64,000 nucleotides of DNA, taken from contig VTFK01000217.1 in NCBI GenBank assembly GCA_009617715.1, forward strand, positions 1 through 64,000, read 5' to 3'. A program made the translations under genes and the position numbers. This document shows, in pieces, positions 26,401 to 37,178 of this stretch. The notes beneath the pieces were generated by a model. The model searched no databases and was not told where the DNA came from. It saw nothing but the letters and a program-made list of their open reading frames with translations. The stretch is from Plectrocnemia conspersa (Eukaryota > Arthropoda > Insecta > Trichoptera > Polycentropodidae). Positions within the stretch are counted from its first letter, which is position 1. Each line of letters opens with the position of its first letter.

Positions 26401-27461
26401 CGCTACTCTTCGTACATACTATGATTAATGTTAACTATCAGATGACAATTTGAACGCGGCCTCAGACGCTCGGAAGGTACAATATAAAGTGTTTGGCTTC
26501 GCTTCTCTAGCCCTCCGATGCGGGTTCACGATTGTAATGATTTAAAGGATTTGATCGTTCTTGGTTAATTGCGTTGTTTCACGATTCTCAGATATATAAC
26601 TTATGGCCGCGCGAGATACGGGAGGGAAAACATAAAGAATCGAGAGCTTTTGTTCCATCGTCATATTTCTCCTCGGCTACCGGACTAGTTTTCGAAATCT
26701 CCGTCGAAGATCTCTTTCTAAGAGAGTCGCTCGAAATGATGGCGTTGAGAATATCTAGGGATTAATTTATTTCGAAAAGGAAATTGCTCATCCCTATATA
26801 CGATAAAAATTCCAAACGTAAATGAAAAATCCAAGAGCGCATAAATGAATGTGTAAGAAAAGTTGACTGCATGTAAACGTCAAACGCCCGTATTAAAAAT
26901 TGCTAATTAAATTATATTTTTAAACGAGCATATATATTTATTTATATGTAGGAATGTTTAATTTATTGATACTATACAATATTTCTATTATAATCTGTTT
27001 TTGCTAAAAATATTTAGAGTTGCATTTTGATAATTAAATATATTACAGCGGAATACATTTTCACTGGTAGTGAAAATTTTATTTACAGGTGAAATTATAT
27101 GCTGCTTTTCGTTTAAAAAATAGTTGTAGGGCAACACGATACAAAATGTTCCGAACGTACGTGCTCTAGAACATACGCAAAAGCAATAAATACAGTTTCA
27201 CTGACATTGACCAGTGAAATTATAAAGCAATTTTTGATACATTTTAACTGGCCTAGTTAGTGCAACTATATTTATACTAGTGAAAATATTACTTATACTT
27301 TCACTGTACATTTGTTATTTATACTTAAATCTAACCCAAACGAATTTACTGACTCTAACCTAGCCTAAATTAACTTAATTCGTTTAGGTTAGGTTTGTGT
27401 TTGAATAGAAAATGAACGTTTTTAAATTGTTTTAGAGCAGGATTTATTTTCAAATTGTGAT
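23465..27461. other. Non-coding stretch with GC-rich island and short repeats
   Basis: No gene recognised. A GC-rich island at about 25376-25600 is open on minus for 67 codons; the translation is low in complexity (Pro, Ala, Ser, Arg) and unrecognised, and the plus strand has an equally plausible short frame. A second island at 26400-26765 is open on plus from 26574 for 63 codons, also unrecognised. From about 27058 to 27312 TTTCACTG/CAGTGAAA-type motifs recur in both orientations. An inverted repeat with arms AACCTAGCCTAAA and TTTAGGTTAGGTT lies at about 27357-27393. Confidence 0.35.
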
Positions 27462-27713
27462 AAGGCGTCGAGGATGCTCAGCTTGCTTATGCGGAGCGCG
27501 TGTCACTTCAATAATTTATTGAAAATTCGCGCTCTGTACAATACGCTAGTTCTTAACGTCCTCGATATTGGTTTTATTGTCTGGAATCCAAGTAATGCGA
27601 AGTTAAAGAGACTTCTGAGATATCTTTACTGGTCGTATCCATATATATGCCTTTTTGCTAGGAGCTCAAAACTGGCGCTTTGCAAAGTAAAGGGGTTACT
27701 CGGAACGTTTTAG
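27462..27713 (+). mobile_element. Remnant of a LINE reverse transcriptase (jockey-like C-terminal end)
   Basis: The plus-strand frame reads DKASRMLSLLMRSACHF, then LKIRALYNTLVLNVLDIGFI and VWNPSNAKLKRLLRYLYW. This matches the layout at the end of non-LTR reverse transcriptases of the jockey/CR1 group: KA.r.LGfi.R...f......lk.LY.sLVrs.LEYgs.VW.P....i..iE..Q. Only this tail is present; the usual Glu-Tyr of LEYG is replaced by Asp-Ile, and the frame ends soon after. It is a dead, 5'-truncated fragment. Confidence 0.55.
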
Positions 27714-28340
27714 AAATGTATGATAAGCCAACAATTTGTATATATTTTTAAACAGTTCAATTCATCCCTTTTTACTTTAAATTTTTAAATTTGGTTCCAA
27801 AAAACGTCGTTATCTCGCTATAACACAATCTAGTTTAAGGTTTAATTTAATTAATTACAAAAGTACGGATTCCTAATAAATTTTAAAACAGATAAGGTAA
27901 AAAATACAATCGCTACAAAATAATGCTTGTAATTATTTTTTATATTATAATAAAACAGAAAAATATGCATTTTTGTGTGAAACTAGATTACTTATTAACA
28001 CGTATCGTGCCATTTGAGTCTATGTAAATATATGTACAGTTTATTCCATTATACACCATGAATTTAATAATAAAAAATACCCCATAATATGATTGTTTTG
28101 GGTTAGGGTTAGGTTTTGAAATTAACTGAAGAATATTTAATTATGCTTTTATTTAAGTTTAATAAAAGTACATCAATTACGTTTAAGTTCAATATAGTTA
28201 TTATCTTGCAATACATAAAACCAGTCTATTGGGCGTAATAATATGCTATGAGGATATCATACTATCATGCGAAAGATTGGATTTCCTCGTTCTTCAATAA
28301 TATTTCTATGAAACTAATTTATGTTATTTTTATATTTCAG
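27714..28340. other. Probable intron end upstream of the SAM-domain exon
   Basis: AT-rich sequence ending in the polypyrimidine tract and acceptor TTTTTATATTTCAG (28327-28340). It is probably the 3' part of the intron before the SAM exon. Nothing else is recognised in it. Confidence 0.45.
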
Positions 28341-28601
28341 ATGTTCCGCGAGCAAAGGATAGATGGCTCTGGACTTCCCCTATTGACTGAAGATCACCTG
28401 ACGGGTCTGCTGAAGATGAAATTGGGTCCAGCGCTGAAGATGAAGGCCATGCTGGCCGGAAGATTGGGCTCAAACTGCAGGTGCTCACAAACGACACCGA
28501 CTCCTGTTCCTGTCACTAGTCCTTCACCGGCCACTACTCCAAACACTGACAAGTCTTTCAAGGTAGAAAGACCCCCGAGCGTCGACAGCGACAACAGCTA
28601 G
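28341..28601 (+). CDS. Last coding exon of a SAM-domain protein (SAMD7/SAMD11/polyhomeotic type)
   Basis: After the acceptor TATATTTCAG the frame opens in phase 0 and runs 86 codons to TAG at 28599-28601. Residues 1-45 are the second half of a sterile alpha motif: FREQRIDGSGLPLLTEDHLT, then GLLKMKLGPALKMKAML. This keeps the F..Q.IDG..L.LLtEdHL and .mKLGPALK signatures of the polymerising SAM domains in polyhomeotic, SAMD7, SAMD11 and related Polycomb-linked proteins. A Thr/Pro/Ser-rich tail follows (TTPTPVPVTSPSP), ending VDSDNS. The first half of the SAM domain must lie in an upstream exon, which I could not find; a long intron is likely. The gene runs convergently towards AstC. SAM subtype is inferred from about 40 residues, so SAMD1-like or Scm-like proteins are not excluded. 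Confidence 0.75.
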   Translation: MFREQRIDGSGLPLLTEDHLTGLLKMKLGPALKMKAMLAGRLGSNCRCSQTTPTPVPVTSPSPATTPNTDKSFKVERPPSVDSDNS

Positions 28602-30482
28602 TTAAAGAAACGGAAGGCGCATATGTACATATACCTACTTAAAACATATTTGCTTTAATATTAAACGCATGTGTTAATTAATGAATTTATTTTGATAAAC
28701 ATATCATATTTTACTAAGATCTCAGGTGCATGAAATATTTTCTTTAAATTAATGGTTTGAATCTTGGCTAATACTTTTCTTAGTTTGTAACTTTGTGTGT
28801 AGATGTCTCTGAATTGTTTCAATTTTAATGATTAAATATTAAAAATGTTTGTTGTGAAATAACACACATTAACTTATGCATATATAGAGGGTAAATCAGA
28901 ATTTTAAATTTAATTTAATATTTTTTTCTAAAATTATATCTATAAATTGTTTATGATAAATTACCGAAAACAAGTCCAATAAACTGCTTAATAAATAAAT
29001 ATTATAAATCTTAGCAAATCAATGAGATACAGTGTAAATTGGGTTACTTTATAAAATACCCCTAGATTTAACAGATTTTAATTATTAAAATTATCTAAAT
29101 AGAAACATGGAAATGTTATCCTAAAAGAAGTATCATGTTTTCAAGCATCAAACATATGCTTATTTTTTAAAGCATATGTATCATAATGGCAATTAACACT
29201 TAAGGCTACAGCTTTACACAATTTACAGCAGTGTGTATTTACAACTGACTATTAATGTTTGCTTTTACATTGATACATTTTTAAACAGCACAAGTGAATA
29301 AAATAAATATATTTGAGAAAAAGCAGCGCTTCAACATCTTACATTAGTTACACTTTTATTGCCTCTAAATATATAGTTTTATGTATTTAAATTTCTAAAT
29401 CAATTGTCATTGAAGTAACTGATTTACCCTTCGTTTTTATTATTATTTTAGTATTACCTTAATTAAGTAAATGCGACGTTGAAAGCACTACATAAATGTA
29501 TAGGTGTATGTAAAAGTGTTCGAATATACCGTCCAAAGCGACTTAATTGCAATTTTCGATAATAATATATCAAATGTTGTGTGTTTTACATACGATATAT
29601 TAAAAAATATATTATTTATACGACGTGAACGTTTTAACGAAATTCAGTATTTGGTTCCTAATTGGATATAGTAAATATTTAGTTAAGCTTATAAATGTGA
29701 ATTTTACATAGCGTTAATGTATTTTTATAAATTAAATAAATAAATATAAATATGTATAAATAAACGAAATTACGTTGTCTTATTATATATTATAGATTTA
29801 TTATACATATGAAAAGGTGATTTATTTATACGTTATAAATTTCTTACACGCGTTGCTCAATATTGTTAAAATTAACCCGCGTTTATGAGTGTGTATAATA
29901 CATGGCTGATTTGTAATGTTTAAAAAACCAAATACTTGTATTTAACATTTACTATGTGTATTTTATCGTGTTATGTATATTTGCTTTTATTTTTTAGTGT
30001 CCAGTGTATTTATGTATGTTTCTTTATGTACAGTGATTTTCAGTATTAATTGACAGTTTTTTTTGTGAAATGTATATTATATATTATATGAATCACTGAG
30101 CCAAAAGATGCTTGTTTTAAATAATGTACTTACAATTTATATATATTTATATATCGACAGTATTGATTTTAATTGTATTTAATGGACGAAGCAGCGAATT
30201 TATAATGAACGAAATATTTGACCGATTTCTTTTTTAAACGACTAGTCTAGTCTTGGATATAATACTATTGTATATTGAGTTGAAGGACAGTATTACAGGA
30301 AAAGATGGTTCGATTTTGTAACCTAACAATCGAAATTGTTCTTAGTGCGTATATTGTCAATACTTTATGAATTTATTTTAAAATGTTGTTTAATATGTAT
30401 AAAATGCGATTATTATGAATTTAACGATTTGATCAATCGTTAGGTATTTATATTTTCCAAATAAAACCTTATGTGATTTGAT
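28602..30482 (+). other. Probable 3' UTR of the SAM-domain gene
   Basis: AT-rich and without open frames. AATAAA signals occur at 28990 and several times near 29740-29765. The best placed distal one is AATAAA at 30460-30465, followed by a GT-rich stretch (TTATGTGATTTG). The transcript could end at any of these; a 3' UTR of up to about 1.9 kb is inferred. Confidence 0.35.
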
Positions 30483-30944
30483 ATCGGATTTTATTTAAGC
30501 TAAGCAGGTCAAAATAAATTAAAAATAAAACGCCAATTTTCTTTATTGATGCTTCAAAAATACCAGTTTAATTATAATTTAATAAGTAATTAACACTTTG
30601 AATTAACAAAATAAACTAATAACACTACCAGAATCTAATATATCAATTTTCAACGAATTTATTAAAAAAAAAGATTAAAATCATATTCAAGTTAAAAACT
30701 ATATTAGTATATCTTACAATTCATACATTTTTTTATTTATCTTAATTATATCATATATACTTTTGTATACACACACGTTTTTATTAGGTATTTAAATATA
30801 TATATTTAAAGAAATATTTTTATTTATTATGATGACTATAATGAAAGAGCTAACGAGTAACTATGTAAACGTAACTGATAAGTGAATTTCTTTCAGGTGC
30901 TTTTTCTTGTCTGGTGCTTCTCTTCTGTGCTATATTCCTTATGT
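30483..30944. other. Space between the two convergent genes, including AstC 3' UTR
   Basis: AT-rich. The minus-strand AstC 3' UTR should end here: AATAAA on the minus strand lies at 30828-30823, about 117 bp after the stop codon. Nothing else seen. Confidence 0.4.
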
Positions 30945-33900
30945 TTACTTTCTGAAACAGGAGATGGGGTTGAAGTAGCACTGGCGGTACCGGATCTGAC
31001 GTTTATCTTGAGGAGCATGGAGAAGCTGGTCCCACGGGAGATTATTCCTCATGCTGAAAACGTATTAAAGATAAATTATATACTTTTATGAGCATCAAAA
31101 TGATATTATATGAATAACATTAATATTTTTATATTATATTAAATTATTTTTTTAAATAAATTTAAGAAACGATTCTTGTGAATAAAAATGGTAACTTTAA
31201 AAATTGCATAAAATTCTATGCATAGCTCACACATTATAATAAATATACATTTTCAATTCTTTGTATATATTATGTGCTAGTGGTTCATATAAATATTAAA
31301 AACGTGAGATTTACTAATTTTAATAAATACGCTAATGCTTAATTTATCATCTCTTCTTAATAATAAAAAAATTAAAAATATATTTTATTGAAGTCATCAT
31401 ATTAATATCCCTTTATTTATTTTTTATAACAGAATTTCATTCAAAGATGCCATAAAAAATGGTACGTACTATTGATAAATATCTAATTACATGACAGTGT
31501 TTGACTAAGTCAAGAGATGCGAGCTTTCGGAAGCTACTAATTACTGATAAAAAATAGGAAATATAAAGCGTCATCCTGTAGTTACGCTGCGAATAATTAC
31601 TAGTTTTGTATTTATAATGATATATGCTTTATGCTATATTTTTTATATCTTAAATTATTGTTTTTTATTTTTATTCAAACCAAATTCTTATTCATCATTA
31701 TTTTTTAAATTTGATAATTTTAAATATGTTACTAATTACTTTTTAACTATGTTTTTATTACCCGACAGTAAAACTTAAATAAGCACTTCTTAGTTTTATC
31801 GAGTTACTTTACAAAAAAATGATTTATAACAAGGATGTTTTTCAGAAGCAATTCATCATTCAATATTCATGGAAATTGCTCAATCAAGATCGATGAACAT
31901 GGATCCTAATAAAAACTAGATAGTATATTTTTAAATACATTGAAAAAAATATAAAATATTACCTATTGATAGATATATACACCAAATTAATTAACATGAT
32001 CACCTGTTGTAATTGGCATATTGTTGGAGTAGCTGCAACTGGAGTGCTGCCAAAGCCGTGTCTTCGGGGTTTTGGAGTAGACGACCTCCCGGATGGGTTT
32101 CGCCGCCATTCATCAGATTGTTGTTGTCCATAGATCCGCTGTCCTAAAACACCAAGCGTCAAGGGTTAACGCGACTGATTAAACAAACCTAAAGAGATAA
32201 TTCGCTATCGCAATTTAACAAAATGTGAAACTTTAACTGAAATTCAATTTAAGCCGACCTAGGTAAAATTCAGGCAAGTTTCTCGCTCCTCAAGGTAATA
32301 TGATTAACTTTTGAACGAATCGAACGGGTGAAAGGGCGAATTTTATACAAACGTAAAAATACCAACTGAATTATAAATTGCGCGAAATAAATACAGGTCG
32401 CTACAAAATATATCACAAAGAAAAGGTTAACATGGGGTATTAAGGTGTCAGTTTAAATCTTTTTTCGTATTTAAATCATTATGTTTGTATAATATAAGGC
32501 ATTAAGAATAACATATTAGTGACAAATCCAACATTGTAACAGGTTTTATATTGCATAATGAAAGCTTCTTTATATTTTACAAAAAGCTGTTTTATATTTA
32601 AAATGAAAGCTTCAACGAAAACAATACACAAGTTTGTATAAAAATTACACTAGTTATCTAACATTTTTAGACTACATAAAAAACTTAAAAAATGGGTACC
32701 GCACGAACTGAATGAAAAAAAATCGTCGTTTGGAAATTTAATTTGTGCTTTTTAACACAACAGAAAGCAACCATTTTCTTGTGTGAATTTATATTTTTTG
32801 CGAATTATTTGAAGTGTTATATGCAGCTCTTGATTAATGGTAATTAAAAATCTATTATACAAATATACATTTAATAAATAACGTTAAAGGCAGTTATTTA
32901 AATTTAAGGATTTTTTCAAAACAATTTACATTATTTAAATGTAATGATTTTATAGATATTAAAATCAAGGTAAAATTAAATCAGGTAGTGTTCATTATAT
33001 TAAAATAATAATATTACGAAGTAAGCATTTTTAAAATAAGGATACGAGACTGATTGTTTTCAAGATAATAATAATAAATCTCTATCGAGAAATCCCCAGA
33101 CAATATCCCAAAATTATATATTATCACCCTTTATTTACAGAATCCGAAAAGTAAAGAGTTTTCGCAGGTAGAGTATCTCGTCATGATTAAAATTTCACTT
33201 CGTGAAAATTTATATAGGGGTCTAAAAGAAGATGTTACGCCAACTTTGAACGTACATTATGCAAATTTTAACGTTTAATTAAAATGCATCGTCCGCGTAA
33301 CTGAATTTAGTCGTTTTGCGTATAATGAGATTTTATTACGGTGCTTTGTTTGATATAAATACAACAACGTCTCTAACTAAATTACTGTAATGTATGCGTA
33401 AATAATACGCATACATTCGACGAAGAAGCGAAACTATACACGTGAGGGTAATAAGATTGGACTAAAACTCAATTTACCTGGAATGTACTCCAAGAAAACC
33501 CTTTAATGTGAGCGGAAGGCCACGAAAATCGCATTAAAAATGCAAGAAAAAGTAAGAAGAGACTTGTCCTTACAAACAAATTAAAAAAAACACATTACCA
33601 ACTAGCATATTGTAAATTTTGATTTACATTAAAAACGATGATTTAACGATCTATAAAAATGCTAAAATTTATATAATTTACATAAAGTCGATACACATTA
33701 ATTTTATTAAATCCATTAAATTGCCAATCAAATCCACTTTACGTATATTATTAACGCTCAAGATTCAATCGCTGTAACTGTGACATTAATCAATACATTT
33801 ATGTTATTGAATCATACATAAATGTTTCAAAAGCGTTGCTTCGATTTATTAATAAATTGGTACAAAATATATTATACTATTATGTAGTAGCTTGGGTGGA

Positions 33901-36112
33901 GATAAGTTAAATCGCCCATTTGTCATGCTAATGAAGTCGAAACGAAAGTGCCCGAGGACTTGTTGGGCAAAGTTTGACTCTTAGCGAAATTGTGCATATT
34001 CTCTCAGGGACAAATTCAATTCCGACATCGTTAATCCGCGATCTTGCGGAGTGCTACTTAATCTTGAAGAACCCATTAATTTTTGGCGCTTTAAAGCTCC
34101 TTTTGTTATGTATGCCTAGGGACGAAATGTATGCTGTATTTGTTTTAAAAGTCATCTTCTCGTTTTATGGTTTCCCTTCTTTGAGAGGCATTAATCGAAT
34201 GCCATGACGTAAAAATTATTTATTTAGAAAGGGTACCTTCAAAATATGTCAATAAATTAATAAAAAAAAAAAACAATATTAAAACCTATCAGAGGCACGT
34301 GGATTGGCGCAATATTGAGAGCAATAAATTTTGCGAATTTTAGGGCATCAAATACATTGTGCTTTACTAAATGCTATTAAAGATGAGTCTTTGTAAAATT
34401 TATGATTACAATAATGTATCATTTTTATTATAATTAAAAAAAAATTAATTAGTTTTACATAAATATTTATTGCATTTAAATTAATAGGTTTTTTTAGAAC
34501 ATTCAATAAAGCGATGAAAAATTATGGAATATAGCATTTTCACGTATGTTTAAACATTTATAATTTGCTGTAAATTATAATATTTATTAGCTTACAAATA
34601 TTATAATATATGTATATATTTCCTTCTTTCTCATTATCATATAAAATAGGCACTTAAATAACACGTATGAAATAATTAATATAAAATTATAGCAAATTCT
34701 TTTTATTGGTAATTTTATAATATTTTTTGACATAACTGGTACAAAAACTGGCAATCTCGTCAAATTTTTTCCCTAGTTTCGGTAAAATTAAAATTTTAAT
34801 AACCTTCCCTTGGGTTGAATAGTGGTTAAATCTAATTACCATGCTAAATAGGATTGTCATTATTATGATGATTTATACCGGCATTTATTTTATCCCTTTT
34901 ATCACGAAACAGAATATTTTTTAATATTAATAATAAAAACAATGAATTTATAATTGACAAAATATAATTAAAATTAAACACTTAATAAAACTATCAAGAT
35001 AATACAAATATAATTTTATAATTACAATACAGCATAAGGTATCTGTAATTCTAATTTAAATTTTAAACAGGATAAATCAGCATTCTAAATCAGATTATTA
35101 AATCCACTAAAATCTTATGTGACGTAAAAAGTTTTTTTTTAGAAAAAAATAAAGATTACACAGTAATATAGTTGTAAAATAAAAACAAATATTTTTGTGT
35201 TGATTTTAAAGGTAATCTATATTACATAATCTATAATTTATATTATTGAAAAAAGAATTAAAATAAAAAAAAATATGGTAGATAGATTTAGATCTACATG
35301 TAATTCTATCTAAGTCATCAATCTTTATAACAACAAAAGCACAACTTTAGTTTAAATGTGTTAAATAAAGGTCAAATATGGAATAAAAATATACCATTAA
35401 AACTAAAATATGTAATTTATTTATCTGTATATACAGTTAATATAAGGAAAAACCCAAATGTACGTTTATATTTGTCAAATGCCATTAAATTCAAAGTTAC
35501 CCTTATCTCATTATGTATATGCCTTGTTAAATATTATGACGTTCAAAATGTAAATTAGGCGTTACGTCATTAAAAAAATATTAGCTTTGAATACTTTTAT
35601 ATAATTCATGGTCTTACAATATTCAGTTTTAATTAATTTAACTTATTGAGACCAAAAACAAATTTTATTTATATAAGCTTTCTTATTTACCAGCTCAAAA
35701 CAACACAATAACATAATTGTTTTAATTGCGCAATATAAGTGACTAACAAAATTTTAATAACGAAAGCTCCCTCGTTGCGTAAAGGATATAAGCTAGATAT
35801 TATAACGCTAATTAAGGTTAATTTGTACAAACAATGCGATTATTATTGTTTAATTAAATTTCAAAGTCTTGCATAATATAGCTCGAAACCATTTCTGTGT
35901 GTAAAGATTTCAAGATGCCGACACTCACACATGACGTGGAGAATAAGTCAAGGTATTTTTCCGAGTAGTACATGAGTTAAATAATGAGCACTCACCTGAA
36001 GAGCATCTCCAAACACAGCATCTCCTCTTGGAGGTCGGGCACTACAGGCGACGATTCCGAACAAGACGACGAGCAGGAAACTTAGTCCTTTATTGAAAAT
36101 GCGGCCTTGCAT
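30945..36112 (-). CDS. AstC: Allatostatin C (AstC) preprohormone, three coding exons
   Basis: Exons: 36112-35996 (39 codons, donor CAG|GTGAG), 32143-32004 (46 codons plus two bases, donor CAACAG|GTGATC) and 31053-30945, ending in TAA; 121 residues in all, the usual size for this family. Residues 1 to about 25 are a signal peptide (MQGRIFNKG, then the hydrophobic SFLLVVLFGIVACSA). A spacer peptide follows with the conserved ALAALQLQLLQQYANYN. Then DKR releases the mature peptide QIRYRQCYFNPISCF, which is followed by RK and the stop. The two Cys six residues apart form the ring of C-type allatostatins; the N-terminal Gln should become pyroglutamate and there is no Gly for amidation. The peptide inhibits juvenile hormone synthesis and acts in brain and gut through somatostatin-type receptors (family knowledge). 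Both intron phases are consistent. MITE copy 3 lies about 200 bp upstream of the start exon. Confidence 0.95.
30954..30998 (-). other. AstC: Mature allatostatin C peptide
   Basis: The 15 residues QIRYRQCYFNPISCF are encoded at 30998-30954. They are preceded by Lys-Arg (31004-30999) and followed by Arg-Lys and the stop codon. Moths such as Manduca have QVRFRQCYFNPISCF; QIRYR is, from memory, the form of mosquitoes. The Cys-YFNPIS-Cys ring is unchanged. Confidence 0.95.
31054..32003 (-). other. AstC: AstC intron 2 (950 bp)
   Basis: Phase 2 intron from GTGATC to TTTTCAG, AT-rich. GTGATC is a weaker donor than usual, but it is the only one here that joins the conserved LQLLQQYANYN to the peptide exon in frame. 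No other feature seen. Confidence 0.75.
32144..35995 (-). other. AstC: AstC intron 1 (3852 bp)
   Basis: Phase 0 intron from GTGAGTGC to GGTGTTTTAG. Two blocks are GC-richer than the rest: about 33130-33480 and about 33890-34210. Both are candidate conserved regulatory elements. The second has a chance open frame of 77 codons on plus with no recognisable domain. The remainder is AT-rich with poly-A and poly-T runs. Confidence 0.6.
33890..34210. promoter_or_regulatory. Candidate enhancer in AstC intron 1
   Basis: About 320 bp of balanced composition inside AT-rich intron DNA, with clusters of homeodomain-type cores (TAAT/ATTA). It is called from composition and position alone. Confidence 0.2.
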
Positions 36113-36136
36113 CTTTGATTCGGTTTGTAGGTTCTC
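36113..36136 (-). other. AstC: 5' UTR end of the AstC start exon
   Basis: On the minus strand CACTATCCAG|GAGAACC gives a plausible acceptor just before position 36136, 24 bases upstream of the ATG. If it is used, the start exon is the second exon and MITE copy 3 lies in a 5' UTR intron. If not, the MITE is in the proximal promoter. Confidence 0.35.
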
Positions 36137-36313
36137 CTGGATAGTGCATTAAGAATATTTGATTGATAAAAACTTCATTAAAATAAGTATATATTAAAAA
36201 ACGATACCAAATATATTAATATATTATTAAGACCAGACTAGCATTAGTTTGTCAGTGCTTAAAAACATATATATAAACATACTCAATAGAATAATATATC
36301 GATAATAATTGTA

Positions 36314-37178
36314 GAGTACCCTCGGGATAAGAATGCCGGTTTGTGCGTGTACATGTATATGAGAGGAAGAAGCGATCTAGCGTGTACTTCGTTGTCTCGC
36401 TTTCTCTTTTAAGGACAGTCGCTGATTTGTCAACGCTGGTATTCGTCATTAAAGTGCAGTGTGGCACAGAAGTTTGATCTTCTCTAGTGATTTATTATAA
36501 ATAATTTTGTGTTGATATTGGTTTAAAACCCAGATATGCCCACTGTCCCAAGGGTAGGTCACTAAACTCGTGCCACTGTTTTTAATTTATAAATGAAATT
36601 TTAAGAAAACCAAATTTCTTGGGCATATCTGGGTTGATTGATATCAAGGCTTCAAATACACACTGTAAGTTATTCGTACTCTTACCCGTGGATTAACATA
36701 TTTTAATTATTTTTCCATTAATCCGTACGTTGTTGGTTTTTTTACACTATTCTCTGTAAGGCTTAAAAAAGTTATTATTCTTATCGTTGCGCCAATGATA
36801 ATTTTTTAATTTACCCAATGGATTTTAATGATTTAATAGAGCCGTCGAGCCATTATACAATCTGCGAATAATTTCTTTCCCCATTTTATATCTTTTTACT
36901 TTTGAAGAATAGATAAATACTTCATTATTTTTTTGACTAGTGAAAGATTTTTAATTTTGCAAATATTTAATTAATGACATCAATGTCTGGATTTTACGAT
37001 TATATAATATATTTTAAATTGTCCGTTGAAATTTCCAACTTAGCTCAGATGTATGTATGTTAAATAAACATATAATTTCTTTTCAAATAAAAAAATTAAA
37101 TATTCTGAGCGAAATTGTTATGAGCCACACAGTTCACGCACACAATAACAAACCGGAATCCTTATCATGAGCGTACTC
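36314..37178. mobile_element. MITE copy 3 (865 bp), just upstream of AstC
   Basis: Same family and orientation as copies 1 and 2, flanked by TA at 36312-36313 and 37179-37180. The left end is GAGTACCCTCGGGATAAGAA and the right end is the near inverse (TCCTTATCATGAGCGTACTC). Its ends are the most mutated of the three, and about 12 bp of the left arm (TTGTTATTGTGT region) is shortened. The internal inverted repeat (AACCCAGATATGCCCA core) is present. Confidence 0.85.

Noticed and set aside
27357..27393. Telomere-like AACCTAACCTAA motifs
   Set aside because: Only a few units, in inverted orientation and interrupted. Not a TTAGG telomere array.
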